Below, piece after piece: positions 11,154-20,598 of a stretch of 36,205 nt of DNA (position 1 is its first letter; each line of letters opens with the position of its first letter). Source of the stretch: Butyriboletus loyo (Eukaryota; Basidiomycota; Agaricomycetes; Boletales; Boletaceae); contig JBBPSI010000234.1 of NCBI GenBank assembly GCA_038093515.1, positions 1 through 36,205 of the forward strand. The letters run 5' to 3'. Below the pieces are notes generated by a model, which was not told the origin of the DNA, made no database searches, and worked only from the letters and a program-made list of their open reading frames with translations. A program made the position numbers and the translations under genes.

Positions 11154-11265
11154 ATTACTTAGCAGCATGTATATTGGGCTTGTGAACAATGTGTTGTATT
11201 GGTCTTCCACATTATCAGTGTGATAAACCACCATATGAATTGTCTGTGAAAAGTAGATACAGTGC

Positions 11266-11690
11266 TGTTACGCTGGGCGCTAACAACTAGAACAGCGAGG
11301 AGGCACTCTGGAGTGGCCTCGAGACTCGGGAGACGATTCTGGAGAAGTCTCAGACTATGTCTTAGTGCGCACACTAAGAGTCTGGCAGTGAACTAATTGC
11401 TAGCAGTTTGCTGCGTAGAACTAGATACTGTACAGGGTGTAAAGACCGGGTCTTTATACTACTGGGGTCTGCGCACAGACCAAGTTCCTAATCGAGTTGC
11501 GAGAAGGAAACTACAAATGAGGAAGGAATATTCCAGAGAGTTCTGGAGTATGAAAGAAAGCGCGTCCGTGCGCGAGAAATGATGACTAAGCTAAAGCGGT
11601 TCGTACCGCTCAAAGGGCACTAGCGAAAGGCTAGGCGAATGAAGTAGTCCAAGTGGTAGTGGATGGAAAAAGTATACCACTACCGTAACA
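11266..11690 (-). repeat. Gypsy 3' LTR
   Basis: 425 bp, TGTTAC...GTAACA on both strands. It is about 97% identical to 17964-18388, and most differences are transitions. Confidence 0.93.
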
Positions 11691-11693
11691 TTA

Positions 11694-11703
11694 CCCCCTT
11701 CCC
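11694..11703 (-). other. Polypurine tract of the gypsy element
   Basis: On the minus strand GGGAAGGGGG lies a few bases before the 3' LTR start, the expected place and composition for the plus-strand DNA primer. Confidence 0.75.
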
Positions 11704-11741
11704 ATGGTGGAGACTCCGACTCCACAACTTGAAAACTCCCT

Positions 11742-13013
11742 TCATTGAGACGCTCCCTCGTTGAAGTCATAGTCGTAAGGATCGTCGGCAGGTAACTCCG
11801 CCCATGCGTCGTCTCGGAACGTGCAGTTGGCGACGATGTGGCCAACGGCACCGCATAAGCCGCAGACACGCTCTGGGCAAAACTCCTGTATATGACCAGG
11901 GGCGATGCGGCGGCAAAACGGGCAGGTATAGTTGGGACATTCCCTGCGGAAGTGGCCGACGGTCCCGCACTCGAAGCAGAGTTGCGGGCGGACGAGGCGA
12001 GGTCGAGTAAGGCCCGGGCTGGGACCAGGGGATCGATCGTCGACGACGATAGGGGAATCACGAGTGCCCCGACCAGCGAGGTAGGGGGGCGGGGGTCCGT
12101 AGGAAGAGTCATTAGAGCTACCAGCTGCGGCGGCAGGGGTAGTGGCGCGGGGGATGAGTTGGATAGAGGGGGTTCCTCGTCGAGTGGATGGTTGGGGGGT
12201 GACGGAGCGGACGGCTCGGTTGGCAATTCTGCGTCCTGCAGCGGTGAGAGTGACTGACCCAGGGATTGCTCCGGCCTGGAGTAACGCCTGGCGAGGTTGG
12301 CGACGCACTGTACGAGGCGGTAGGGGGGAGTGTCGACGAGCGACCTGGGGCTCGTCGACGTCGGTCCGAAAGGACTCCAGGGACTCCCCTGTGGTCTCAC
12401 GAGAAGAGTCTGCTACCAGCGTGGTTGCAGGTGACTCTCGAGTGGATGGCGCTGGAACAGGTACAGGCGAAGGAGATCTTGCCGGGGGAGGACGAGGCAT
12501 TGGATTGGGGCCGCGAGCCATGGGGCGGAGGTAGCCGATGCGGTCGGCGGAGTGAAGGTAAAATTGCCGCTCCCTAGGAGCAAGCGCGATGAGGATGGGA
12601 CGAAGGACTGGGGCCAGAATACCTGGCAGGAGCTGATCAACCACGTAGCCGAATCCTTCGGCGTGGAGGATATCGAGGGTGTAGCCCCTAGCCTCCATCA
12701 AGGAGGACTCAAGGGCGGCGGCATAAACGGGCGGCTGGTTGTCTGGACACAGACGGGTGTGGACGGTGCGGGCGAGGGCGTAGGAGCGGTAGAGGGAAGC
12801 GAGTGTGCGGAGGACATAGTCTCCGGTGAAGTCCATACGCTGCTCCAAGGCGTAGGTGGCGACGGGATTTTCTAGGACGGCGGCGTACAGTACGCGGCGG
12901 GAGGAAACTGGAAGGCGCGAAGAGCGGACAGGGGGTTGCGGCGGAAGAGGGAGGTTCTCATTGTTGTTGTTGGCGGCGGAAGAGGCGTTGTTTTCGATGG
13001 GAGAGATGGACAT
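11742..13013 (-). CDS. Gypsy ORF3: zinc-knuckle protein downstream of pol
   Basis: 423 aa, in the position where envelope genes lie in some gypsy elements, but with no signal peptide or membrane segment. Residues about 1-170 are helical and resemble a capsid/Gag-like domain only loosely. The middle (about 170-330) is Pro/Ser/Arg-rich. The C-terminus has three cysteine clusters: CFECGTVGHFRREC (perfect CX2CX4HX4C knuckle), CPFCRRIAPGHIQEFC (extended CX2CX5HX5C-like) and CGLCGAVGHIVANC (perfect). Its ATG lies 9 bases after the TAA of pol and in the same frame, so it could be reached by reinitiation or stop readthrough. Presumably an RNA-binding nucleocapsid-like protein; function is inference. 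The frame is undamaged. Confidence 0.75.
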   Translation of the reverse strand: MSISPIENNASSAANNNNENLPLPPQPPVRSSRLPVSSRRVLYAAVLENPVATYALEQRMDFTGDYVLRTLASLYRSYALARTVHTRLCPDNQPPVYAAALESSLMEARGYTLDILHAEGFGYVVDQLLPGILAPVLRPILIALAPRERQFYLHSADRIGYLRPMARGPNPMPRPPPARSPSPVPVPAPSTRESPATTLVADSSRETTGESLESFRTDVDEPQVARRHSPLPPRTVRRQPRQALLQAGAIPGSVTLTAAGRRIANRAVRSVTPQPSTRRGTPSIQLIPRATTPAAAAGSSNDSSYGPPPPYLAGRGTRDSPIVVDDRSPGPSPGLTRPRLVRPQLCFECGTVGHFRRECPNYTCPFCRRIAPGHIQEFCPERVCGLCGAVGHIVANCTFRDDAWAELPADDPYDYDFNEGASQ

Positions 13014-13022
13014 TTTCGAGTT

Positions 13023-16000
13023 TTACTGCGAAGATGGGGAGGGGAAATCCTTGGGGTGGCGCAGCTTATAAGCCTTAAGCAGGGCCTGCGCATGGACCAA
13101 GTTCCCATTCGGCTCCCAGGTGTTCTCCGCTGCGGAGTACCCTTTCCAGGAAACCAGGAACTGGCGGCGTCCCTTGGAGCCGCGGTGCGATAAGATCCGA
13201 TCGATTTCGTACTCTTCATCTCCGTCTATTTCTTCCGGAGGAGGATTTGTAAAATTAGGACCATGCTCCACAGTCTCGCGATAAGGGGTGAGGAGTGACG
13301 CGTGGAAGACGTCATGGATCTTCCAGGTCGGTGGTAATCGGAGTCTGTACGCCACAGGGGAGACAACCTGTGCGATCTCGAACGGCCCTTCCCTTCTTGG
13401 GGCGAGTTTCTTGGACGGGTACCTGAGTCGAAGGTTGCGCCCTTCGAGCCAAACCTTATCCCCTGTCTTCCACGGACGGAACTTGGATGAGATCCGTTCC
13501 TTCATCAATCGCCGTGCCTTCTCGTGGGCTTCTAATGCCTCCGTTCGGGCTCCCGTGAGTTCCGAGAGTCTGGATTCGAGGGCGGGGAGGAACGTCTTTC
13601 CGATTGGAGGATAAGACCTCGGTTCATACCCGACCATCAGGGAGAAGGGGGTCACGTTTGTCGAGGAATGGGTCATTGAGTTGTGGGAGAACTCGGCCAT
13701 GGGGAGTAGTTCGGCCCATCGTTCTGGGTGACCATCACAGAAGATCCGGAGGTACGTTTCCAGTTCTTGGTTGACTCGTTCCGTTTCTCCATCGGTCTGT
13801 GGGTGGTACGCAGAGGAGAGGGCGAGGTCGTAGTCCAGGAGCCTTGCGAGTTCTCTAGCGAAGGCAGATGCGAATTGAGGACCTCTGTCCGAGATGCAGC
13901 GGGAGTGTAGGCCGAATCGAAGGAAAACAGTTTTGAAAAACAACTTGGCGACTCCAGCCGCGTCAATGTCCTTGTTGCAAGGGGAATAAATTACCCCCTT
14001 CGTAAGCCCATGGTCTACCACGACCATGACAGAATCATATCCTAAAGAGGGAGGAAGGCCGGTGATGAGGTCAACTGAGACCTGTTCGAAGGGACAAGAG
14101 GCCACGCTGGCCAGTGGAGTGAGAGGAGGGACGGTGGGATGGGTGTTTACTTTATGTGCCTGGCACATGGCGCATCCAGAAACGAAGCGTCGGACCAGGT
14201 TAGCCATACCCAGCCACCAATAATCGTGTTGCACCATGTTCTGGGTGCAGAATATGCCACCATGACCACCAGCAGGGCTCTCATGTAGGGATCGGATGAG
14301 GTCGACACGTGCGGCCTCAGGAATATACCGCTTCTTGCGGAAATACAGCTCTTTGCCATCGAAGTCCCAGTCTCCAGCATTCATCTTTGGGAAGAGGGGT
14401 GAGTCCTTGTAAAGAGCCTGCATGCACCGCTTGATCATAGGGTCGCTGGGGGTGGAGGCGGCGATCTTTTCCGCGAGCGCGACATCGATTTTCCTGGCGA
14501 ACAGGTTTTCGGGGAGAAGGGTGACCTCCTGGTTGTCGGTGGAGGTGTCAACATCGTCTTGTCGGGATAAGGCATCGGCAGGGCCCATCTGAGTACCCGG
14601 GATGTGGTGGAAATGCAGGTCGAAATCCTGCAGGAACATAAGCCAGCATGCTTGTCGGCGAGACAACTTGTTCGGTTGTCGGAAGTATGTGAGATTCTTA
14701 TGGTCAGTGAGAATCTCGACCTGGTGACCAGTACCGCGCAGGTAATGTCGCCATTCTTCTAATGCGTGAATGACCGCGAGCAGTTCGCGGTCGTAGATAT
14801 CGTAATTGCGCTCTGCAGGGGAGAGCGTCTTCGAGAGGTATGCGCAGGGGTGGAGGTCCCCGTTGACGTCCTTTTGCATGAGAACTGCCCCGGTGGCAGT
14901 AAGGGAGGCATCTGTCATGACCGCAAATGGCTTCGTGACATCGGGCATGGAAAGGACGGGCTGCCTTAAGAACGACTGTTTTATTGCCTGGAACGCGGCC
15001 TCACAGGCGGGGGTCCAGGCCCAGGGGGAGTTTTTCTTTGTCAGGTCGTGCAGCGGTTTTGCGATATGGGAGAAGTCTTGGATAAATCTCCGATAGAAAT
15101 TGCAAAAACCTATGAAGGACCTAACAGCCTTCACAGAAGTCGGGGGGTTCCATTCGCGAATGGCTTTCAGCTTGGTAGGGTCCATCTTGACCTGCCCTTC
15201 TCGGACCATCATTCCGAGGTACTCCACTTCTTCAGCATCGAACGAGCATTTCTCCAGCTTGAGAAATAGCTTGTGTTCGCGAAGGCGTTCAAGGACCCGA
15301 ATCGTTCATGCTTCATGCTCGGCCGCGGTGGCGGAATGGATCAAAAGGTCGTCCATGTAGATAATCAGCCAGCCTTCCGCCATAAGGTCACCGAAGATGT
15401 GGTCCATCAAAGCCTGGAACGTAGCTGGAGAGTTGCAGAGTCCGAAAAACATCACAGTGGGTTCGAACAACCCTTGGGGAGTGATGAAGGCTGCCTTCCA
15501 GCGGTCGTTCGGCTTGATGAGGACGTTGTTGTATTCCCATCGGATATCCATCTTGGTGAAAATCTTCGAGCCTTTGAGGCGATCTACGAGGTCGGAGATG
15601 AGGGGGAGAGGGTAGGCGTTTTTGACCGTATGGGAGTTCAGGTACCGATAGTCCTGACAGGGGCGTAGCGAGCCATCTTTCTTAGATACGAAGAAGAAAG
15701 GGGCGGCTTGGGGGGACTTGGAGGGAGTGATCTTTCCCGACTTGAGGTGTTCCTCGACGAACGCTTTGCATGCCTCTGACTCTTTCGGGTTCAGAGGGTA
15801 GACCTTAGCGACTTTGGGTACAAAGTCTTTGTCGAGGTCGATGGCGTGGTCGAAAGATCGGGACGGGGGAAGCTCCTCGGTGTTCTTCTTGTCAAAAACG
15901 TCCGCGAAGGCGGCGAACGGGGTAGGGAGAACTGCTTTCTCCTTGATGGCTTGAGCGGCGATCTCAGTCGCGATGGTTGCTTTTCGAATAGGGTAAGCTT

Positions 16001-16583
16001 CCCTTGCTGAAGCGTCTACTCGCTTCTTCCAGAGCTTGGCTATCTTGGAGTCTGGGTCCAAGTCCAGGTACCGTACCAGGTACCGTTGAGCGATTGCCCG
16101 AGGGGAGTCGTGTCGGGGCTTCTTGATTTGATCTGGGAGATCGATATGGCCAGTGGCCCAATCTATTACCGGGTTTGCTTCTCGTAACCACGGTAGTCCC
16201 AGGATCATGTTTTCTCTGCCTATGTTGAGGACTAGGAAACTCCGTTCCTCCTCGGTTTCTCCAACTCTGATGGAGAGGGTGACCTTGTGTCGTATGACTC
16301 CTCCTTGGTTGTTTGACCCGTCCACGTTTTGGGCACTAAGTGGCTTGGGTAGCCGTTCCATCGGCAGTTTCTTTCGCTTCACTAGATCGCGATCTATGAA
16401 GCATCCGCTTGCGCCGCTGTCCACCAGGGCGAATGTGTCGACGATTTGACCCCCTTCATGCGCGAATAATGACACAGGAACTCGAATTGATTGCGCATTG
16501 GGGTTTGATAAAACTACAGGGGCGATTACATGGAGAGGTGAAGACGTCGAAACTTCCCTCTCTTCTAAAAATCCTTTGGCCAT
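13023..16583 (-). CDS. Gypsy pol polyprotein (one in-frame TGA)
   Basis: 1186 codons in one frame, broken only by TGA at 15306-15308. Order: aspartic protease (FALVDSGASGCFID), reverse transcriptase with FGLCNSPATFQ and catalytic IIYMDDLLIH, RNase H (TDASLTATGAVL, YDRELLAVIHALEEWRHYL, LTDHKNLTYF), integrase zinc finger (HESPAGGHGG ... CAMCQ), DDE core (VDLITGLPPS; ISDRGPQFAS; YHPQTDGETERVNQELE), and a C-terminal chromodomain (EYEIDRILSHRG ... FLVSWKGY ... TWEP) that marks the chromovirus clade and targets integration to marked chromatin. Its ATG overlaps the end of gag by 19 nt in the -1 frame. The TGA lies just after the RT catalytic motif, where Arg is expected, so this copy would make no full-length Pol. 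Confidence 0.92.
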
Positions 16584-17560
16584 TCTTCGGCCACCTTGGT
16601 TGCTGCGACGGGCAGCTTTTCTTCATCTTCATTGAAGCATGCCTTGAGGACGTTCAAGACATCTTCCTGTTGGGTGCCTCGACCTTTCAACTCGGACAGG
16701 TAGTCAACGAGTGGGGAGGGCTTGGGTTCTGGTTGCGTGACGACGGCGGCGCGTGTGCGCTGAGGGTTGCGAGGGGGACGAGGGGGCGGTCCTCGGGAGT
16801 TCTGCCCGTTGCGAGGGGGGCGAGGATGGTTGGTCGATCGGCAGCCGACTTGGTGGCAAATGAAGCATTTGTTCTGCTTCATGTACTCCGCACGTTGTAC
16901 GGGAGTAAGTCGGACTGCGTCGACGTCCATCGCGTTGGGGTCCCTTCTGCTGGACGAGGGCTTGGAGGGGGAGGAGAAAGTGGGAATGTAGCGCTTCCCT
17001 GCGCGGAGGTCGTCGATGCGCTTGTGTTGCGCATGGAAGGCGGATGTTTTCTCGGCCCATCCGGCAAGCGTGGTAGGGGGTTTCTCGCAAGAGAGAACGG
17101 ACTCAGCGAGGCGGGGGTCGAGACCGTGAATGAACCACTCAATGAGAGCTTTTTCGTCGATGATCCCGGACTTGGCAGCGAGGAGCTGGAATTCTGTGAC
17201 GTAGGTGTCATAGCCATCCTTGCGGTTGGCTTTGTTCTGGGTGAGGTTCCCCAGATCGATACGGGCACTTTCTCCTACGTCGAAGGGATGGAAGACTCGG
17301 TGGAAGTCTTCACAAACCGTGGAGAACTCTCTCTGTCGTGCTGTGGGATGTCCATCCAGGAGGAGACTCATCCATCCTTCGGAGAACGTCTTGCCTTTTC
17401 CTTCGCTCATTTTCATGAGGAGGGCATTGATTTTTGACTCGTCATCAGGGAATGCCATCTGATTAGCGGCGAAGTAGGTGCTCATGGCGAGGAGCCATCG
17501 CGAAGCGTCTTCGTTGAGACCAGAGAAGTCCTTTGGGACGATGTTCTTTTTGTCAGACAT
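16565..17560 (-). CDS. Gypsy gag (capsid and zinc knuckle)
   Basis: 331 aa from the first in-frame ATG (MSDKKNIVPKDFSG). A capsid domain of the retrotransposon gag type spans residues about 15-190 (WLLAMSTYFAANQMAF, LGNLTQNKANRKDGYDTYV). A zinc knuckle near residue 240 reads CFICHQVGCRSTNH, a CX2CX4CX4H order rather than the usual CX2CX4HX4C. The frame is open upstream to 17953 with 128 codons of Pro/Glu/Asp-rich sequence but no ATG, so a longer non-AUG-started product is possible. It ends with TAG overlapping the pol ATG. Confidence 0.85.
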   Translation of the reverse strand: MSDKKNIVPKDFSGLNEDASRWLLAMSTYFAANQMAFPDDESKINALLMKMSEGKGKTFSEGWMSLLLDGHPTARQREFSTVCEDFHRVFHPFDVGESARIDLGNLTQNKANRKDGYDTYVTEFQLLAAKSGIIDEKALIEWFIHGLDPRLAESVLSCEKPPTTLAGWAEKTSAFHAQHKRIDDLRAGKRYIPTFSSPSKPSSSRRDPNAMDVDAVRLTPVQRAEYMKQNKCFICHQVGCRSTNHPRPPRNGQNSRGPPPRPPRNPQRTRAAVVTQPEPKPSPLVDYLSELKGRGTQQEDVLNVLKACFNEDEEKLPVAATKVAEEWPKDF

Positions 17561-17951
17561 ATCGTTGTTGTCGTCTTCGTCGTCGGATGAATCTGCGGGA
17601 GGATAGTATGGCAGGGAGGGGGAGCGGGAAACGTGGGGAGAGACGTGGGGGGTTCTGTCGAGCCAATCACTGTGATATCCGTCGTCGCTGGGTGCCGGTT
17701 CGTCTTCCTGCCCTAGACCCTGGTCCTCGGGTTGATAAGAGGGTTCGGGGTCTGACTGGGGCGAAGGGTTGTACTGGGGCTGAGGGTCTGGCGGGGCGGG
17801 AGAGTGTGGCGGCGATGGATTGTTGACGACGATGGGTTCCGGTTCAGGAGAGGGAACGCGGAAAGAACGACCAACGCGTCTTGGACATTGGATGGAAATG
17901 TTGGGCGAGGGGGGGGCGGCTTTACTGCTGAAGAGCAGAAGCAAGATGAAG

Positions 17952-17961
17952 ATCTAGTTCT
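17952..17961 (-). other. Putative self-priming primer-binding site of the gypsy element
   Basis: Two bases after the 5' LTR, the minus strand reads AGAACTAGAT. Its exact complement, ATCTAGTTCT, occurs in the element RNA sense at 18115-18124, 32 nt downstream of a TATAAA box (18151-18156). That spacing places it at the predicted RNA 5' end. This is the Tf1/Sushi-type self-priming arrangement; no TGG-starting tRNA site is present here. Confidence 0.65.
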
Positions 17962-17963
17962 TT

Positions 17964-18388
17964 TGTTACGCTGGGCGCTAACAACTAGAACAGCGAGGAG
18001 GCACTCTGGAGTGGCCTCGAGACTCAGGAGACGATTCTGGAGAAGTCTCAGACTATGTCTTAGTGCACACACTAAGAGTCTGGCAGTGAACTAATTGCTA
18101 GCAGATTGCTGCATAGAACTAGATACTGTACAGGGTGTAAAGACCAAGTCTTTATACTACTGGGGTCTGCGCACAGACCAAGTCCCTAATCGAGTCACAA
18201 GAAGGATACTACAAATGAGGAAGGAATATTCCAGAGAGTTCTGGAGTACGAAAGAAAGCGCGTCCGTGCGCGAGAAATGATGACTAAGCTAAAGCGGTTC
18301 GTACCGCTCAAAGGGCACTAGCGAAAGGCTAGGCGAGTGAAGTAGTCCAAGTGGTAGTGGATGGAAAAAGTATACCACTACCGTAACA
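17964..18388 (-). repeat. Gypsy 5' LTR
   Basis: 425 bp, partner of 11266-11690. It contains the promoter: TATAAA on the minus strand at 18151-18156 followed at 32 nt by ATCTAGTTCT, the candidate transcript start. Confidence 0.93.
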
Positions 18389-18395
18389 AGCACAG

Positions 18396-20482
18396 CTACA
18401 GCGGTATGAAGCCTACATAATCATCCTTGGTGAGCTCACCATCCTCATTGACAGCAAAACCCTTTGGTACAGGTAGCCACTGTTGCTGCACCTCACAGTG
18501 GTAGAAAATATCATAATCAGTTGCCAGACAATCTGTGCTATCATCAGCCATCATTGGAGCACCAGTGAAACGCATTCCACCACTGTTATAATCATAACAT
18601 TTATTTGTACACTTTCACTTCGGACTTAGTCGTTTTCACTTTCAAAGGTCACGTGACATAGTGCACGTGATCGTGGGAACTTACATGTGATCTCATGCTG
18701 ACTAAGCATATGATGTCATGGCCTAGACCAGGCCTAGACTCTATGACGTCACGACACATGTATTTAATCTCCGTTTACTTCTCTTCTTTATGATCCCCGC
18801 GCCTCGTGTGGTTAATCACCGTTGCGCTTCTCTTCTTTAGTCTAGCCATGTATAGTAGTTCATCACACGCACAGCATGGTCTGTGCGCATCTCTGTATAA
18901 TATATAAAGGCTCGTGGTTAGACTAGGATTCCCTAGTTTTAACCACTTGTCTATTCGCTGGTAACAGTTGAGGACTAAGCTGAAACTCCTTGTTCATACT
19001 TGCCAGGTATTTGTGTATACCTGCAACTGTAGTGGACCCTGTGTGACAAAGTATTCGTACTGGCATTCAACCGTGCGTTGCTAGCGTAACAACCACCATC
19101 GTGGAATCGCTTCTCATAGGCAATCTTCTTTTTGGTAGGGGGTGAATCTCCACTGCTTTGAGATGAATTCACAGTATCGCTACGCTTACACTTTGCATCT
19201 GGACCATTCCACCAAGCTAAACTGCCTTTTTTCAGGTGAACTATATCTCCCTTGGGTATGCCAATCCCTGCTAGCATGTCATTGTCAATGTCGGGAAAGA
19301 TGTTGGGGCCAATGCCTTGTAATTTGAGGCCTCTCTTGTACATACAAGCATTGCGGATGCCAAGGCTAGTTTTAGCATAGCAGAGGAAGCGTGAGAGCTG
19401 AGTTGGAGAGGGAAGAAGTGGGGGAGCAAGGTTCTCCTGAGTAGGTACTCGCTGAGTGGGTGTTGTTGGGGCTGTAACAGAAGGAGTGGGAGCATTCAAC
19501 TTCGGCATGGATGAGAGAAGACCAGAATTCATGAGCATTTGGAACAGAAGGGCAGAGGTAAGCGAGTTGAGATCTGTGTTCGAAGCCTGAGGTGCAGTAG
19601 GTGGCATTTGTGCTTTGCACACGGGATGTAAGAATGGTGCCTTGTTAGACATGTTGAAAGACTCGAGATTGGGTGGAATTTGCAATGTGGCCTGTCCTTC
19701 CTCCTGTTGGGATGCACATCAGAAGGTGTTTGGGGGAAAATGAATGAGACAGCCTACCAATGCATGGCACCAGTCCAAAATCATGGCTGGCATCAGCGGA
19801 ATTGCACCTAATGGCCCAATATATGTAAAGCCTTCATCATGCTCGTTTTTATATAGCTTCTGTAATTTGAGCCGCCAACGAGCAAGTCGCATGTCCAGAC
19901 TCGAGCTACTGTGAGCTGTTTTCTACATATGTTCAAAATTACAAAACAAGACTATAAGGGAATGAAATACATACTGGGTCATCTGAATCGTTATCAGATG
20001 CTGGGCCCGAGTTGTCTGAATCGTCTGAGGGAAGCTTTTCGACATCCTTCATATCAATAAAGAGTTTTGTGGTGCCAGGATTGGCGCTATGGATTTTCTT
20101 GACCATTTCCTGGTAGTCAGCCTTGTTGTCAACATCCATGGCATTAGCAGCACTTTGGCTGTGTGATTCAAAAGTCAACAGATGTGCTAGCAGTGGATAA
20201 TGCTTACCTTTTAGCTTTTGGTGGTATGAATTTGAATGGATACCATTTCTTCTCAGAGACCCTGTAGTTATCATACCCATGCTTCTTGAGGAGACTCTGT
20301 AAAAAAAGGACATAATTACCATTGGTGACAGCGAAGAGAAGTTCCTTCGTCTTGACAGATTTCTCTTCCTTCATTGTAGAGCCTTTGCCTTTACCCTTTT
20401 TCTTGAGGGTAGAGTAGACAGTAAGCACAACAGCAAATATGTACGGCTTCTCTGAGGAACAAGTAGGAGATGGTGATGACAT
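18396..20482 (-). pseudogene. Transposon accessory gene with SAM-like domain, split by a solo LTR
   Basis: Model: complement(join(18396..18583, 19097..19703, 19758..19922, 19975..20158, 20208..20482)), 472 aa once the LTR and one target-site copy are ignored; the 18583/19097 join is the LTR, the others are GT-AG introns of 49-54 nt. The start is the ATG 36 bp inside the right TIR. Features: a Lys-rich segment (about 27-45), an acidic Ser/Asp stretch (about 125-150), LDMRLARWRLKLQ with MILDWCHALEEGQATLQIPP across two exons, a Pro/Thr-rich linker, then a SAM-like domain (about 311-374: FLCYAKTSLGI ... GIGIPKGDIVHLKKG ... AWW), and a C-terminal YDIFYHCEVQQQWLPVPKGF segment. Multicopy SAM-domain genes of this type occur in mushroom genomes as I recall. 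A DNA-binding or assembly role in transposition is a guess. Apart from the LTR the frame is undamaged. Confidence 0.75.
18584..19091 (+). mobile_element. Solo LTR inserted in the SAM-domain gene
   Basis: 508 bp beginning TGTTATAATCATAACA and ending GTAACA, with a perfect 5-bp duplication ACCAC (18579-18583 and 19092-19096). Same family as 10557-11075. It interrupts the accessory gene near codon 411; deleting it with one ACCAC restores an open frame across the junction. Confidence 0.92.
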
Positions 20483-20517
20483 GGTTGGCTGCAAGTGGCC
20501 GTAGGTAGTCCAACATG

Positions 20518-20598
20518 TTCACACTCAGGTGCACACGGGGTCCTACACAGCCACCTCAAATTCTGAATCAATTTTCCGCACCGTTTTGAAAACCGCTG
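20518..20598 (-). repeat. Right terminal inverted repeat
   Basis: Reverse complement begins CAGCGGTTTTCAAAACGG and matches 9458-9538. It is followed by TA (20599-20600). It lies 76 bp upstream of the TFIIIA-like start codon. Confidence 0.9.

Larger units (their letters stand above)
11266..18388 (-). mobile_element. Ty3/gypsy chromovirus, nearly complete, with third ORF
   Basis: 7.1 kb on the minus strand: 5' LTR 17964-18388, PBS, gag, pol (protease, RT, RNase H, integrase, chromodomain), a zinc-knuckle ORF3, polypurine tract, 3' LTR 11266-11690. Both LTRs are 425 bp and differ at about 13 sites (roughly 3%), so the insertion is not recent. Pol has one TGA. The flanking pentanucleotides are AGTGC (11261-11265) and AGCAC (18389-18393), not identical. 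It sits in the convergent intergenic space of the Tc1-type host element, breaking neither of its genes. Confidence 0.92.
9458..20598. mobile_element. Composite Tc1/mariner-type transposon with SAM-domain accessory gene, carrying nested LTR elements
   Basis: The ends are inverted repeats of about 81 bp starting CAGCGGTTTTCAAAACGG, flanked by TA on both sides, as for the Tc1/mariner superfamily. Transposase (+) starts 34 bp inside the left TIR and a SAM-like gene (-) starts 36 bp inside the right TIR; they converge. Three later insertions sit inside: solo LTR 10557-11075, gypsy 11266-18388 and solo LTR 18584-19091. Removing them leaves about 3 kb, large for Tc1/mariner. That this is one element rather than two rests on the paired TIRs, the single TA site, and the absence of any other TIR copy between them. 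Confidence 0.8.

Noticed and set aside
16409..17437. 342-codon ORF on the plus strand
   Set aside because: Antisense shadow of the gypsy gag, which has clear capsid and zinc-knuckle motifs.
18397..18406. TACAGCGGT as a possible internal TIR, implying a separate element at 18399-20598
   Set aside because: The match stops after 9 bases and is the reverse complement of the SAM-like gene's last codons and stop (CCGCTGTAG); the true mate of the right TIR is at 9458.
20297..20319. A 23-nt GT...AG segment in exon 1 of the SAM-like gene
   Set aside because: Too short for a fungal intron, and its length is not a multiple of three; the exon reads through in frame.
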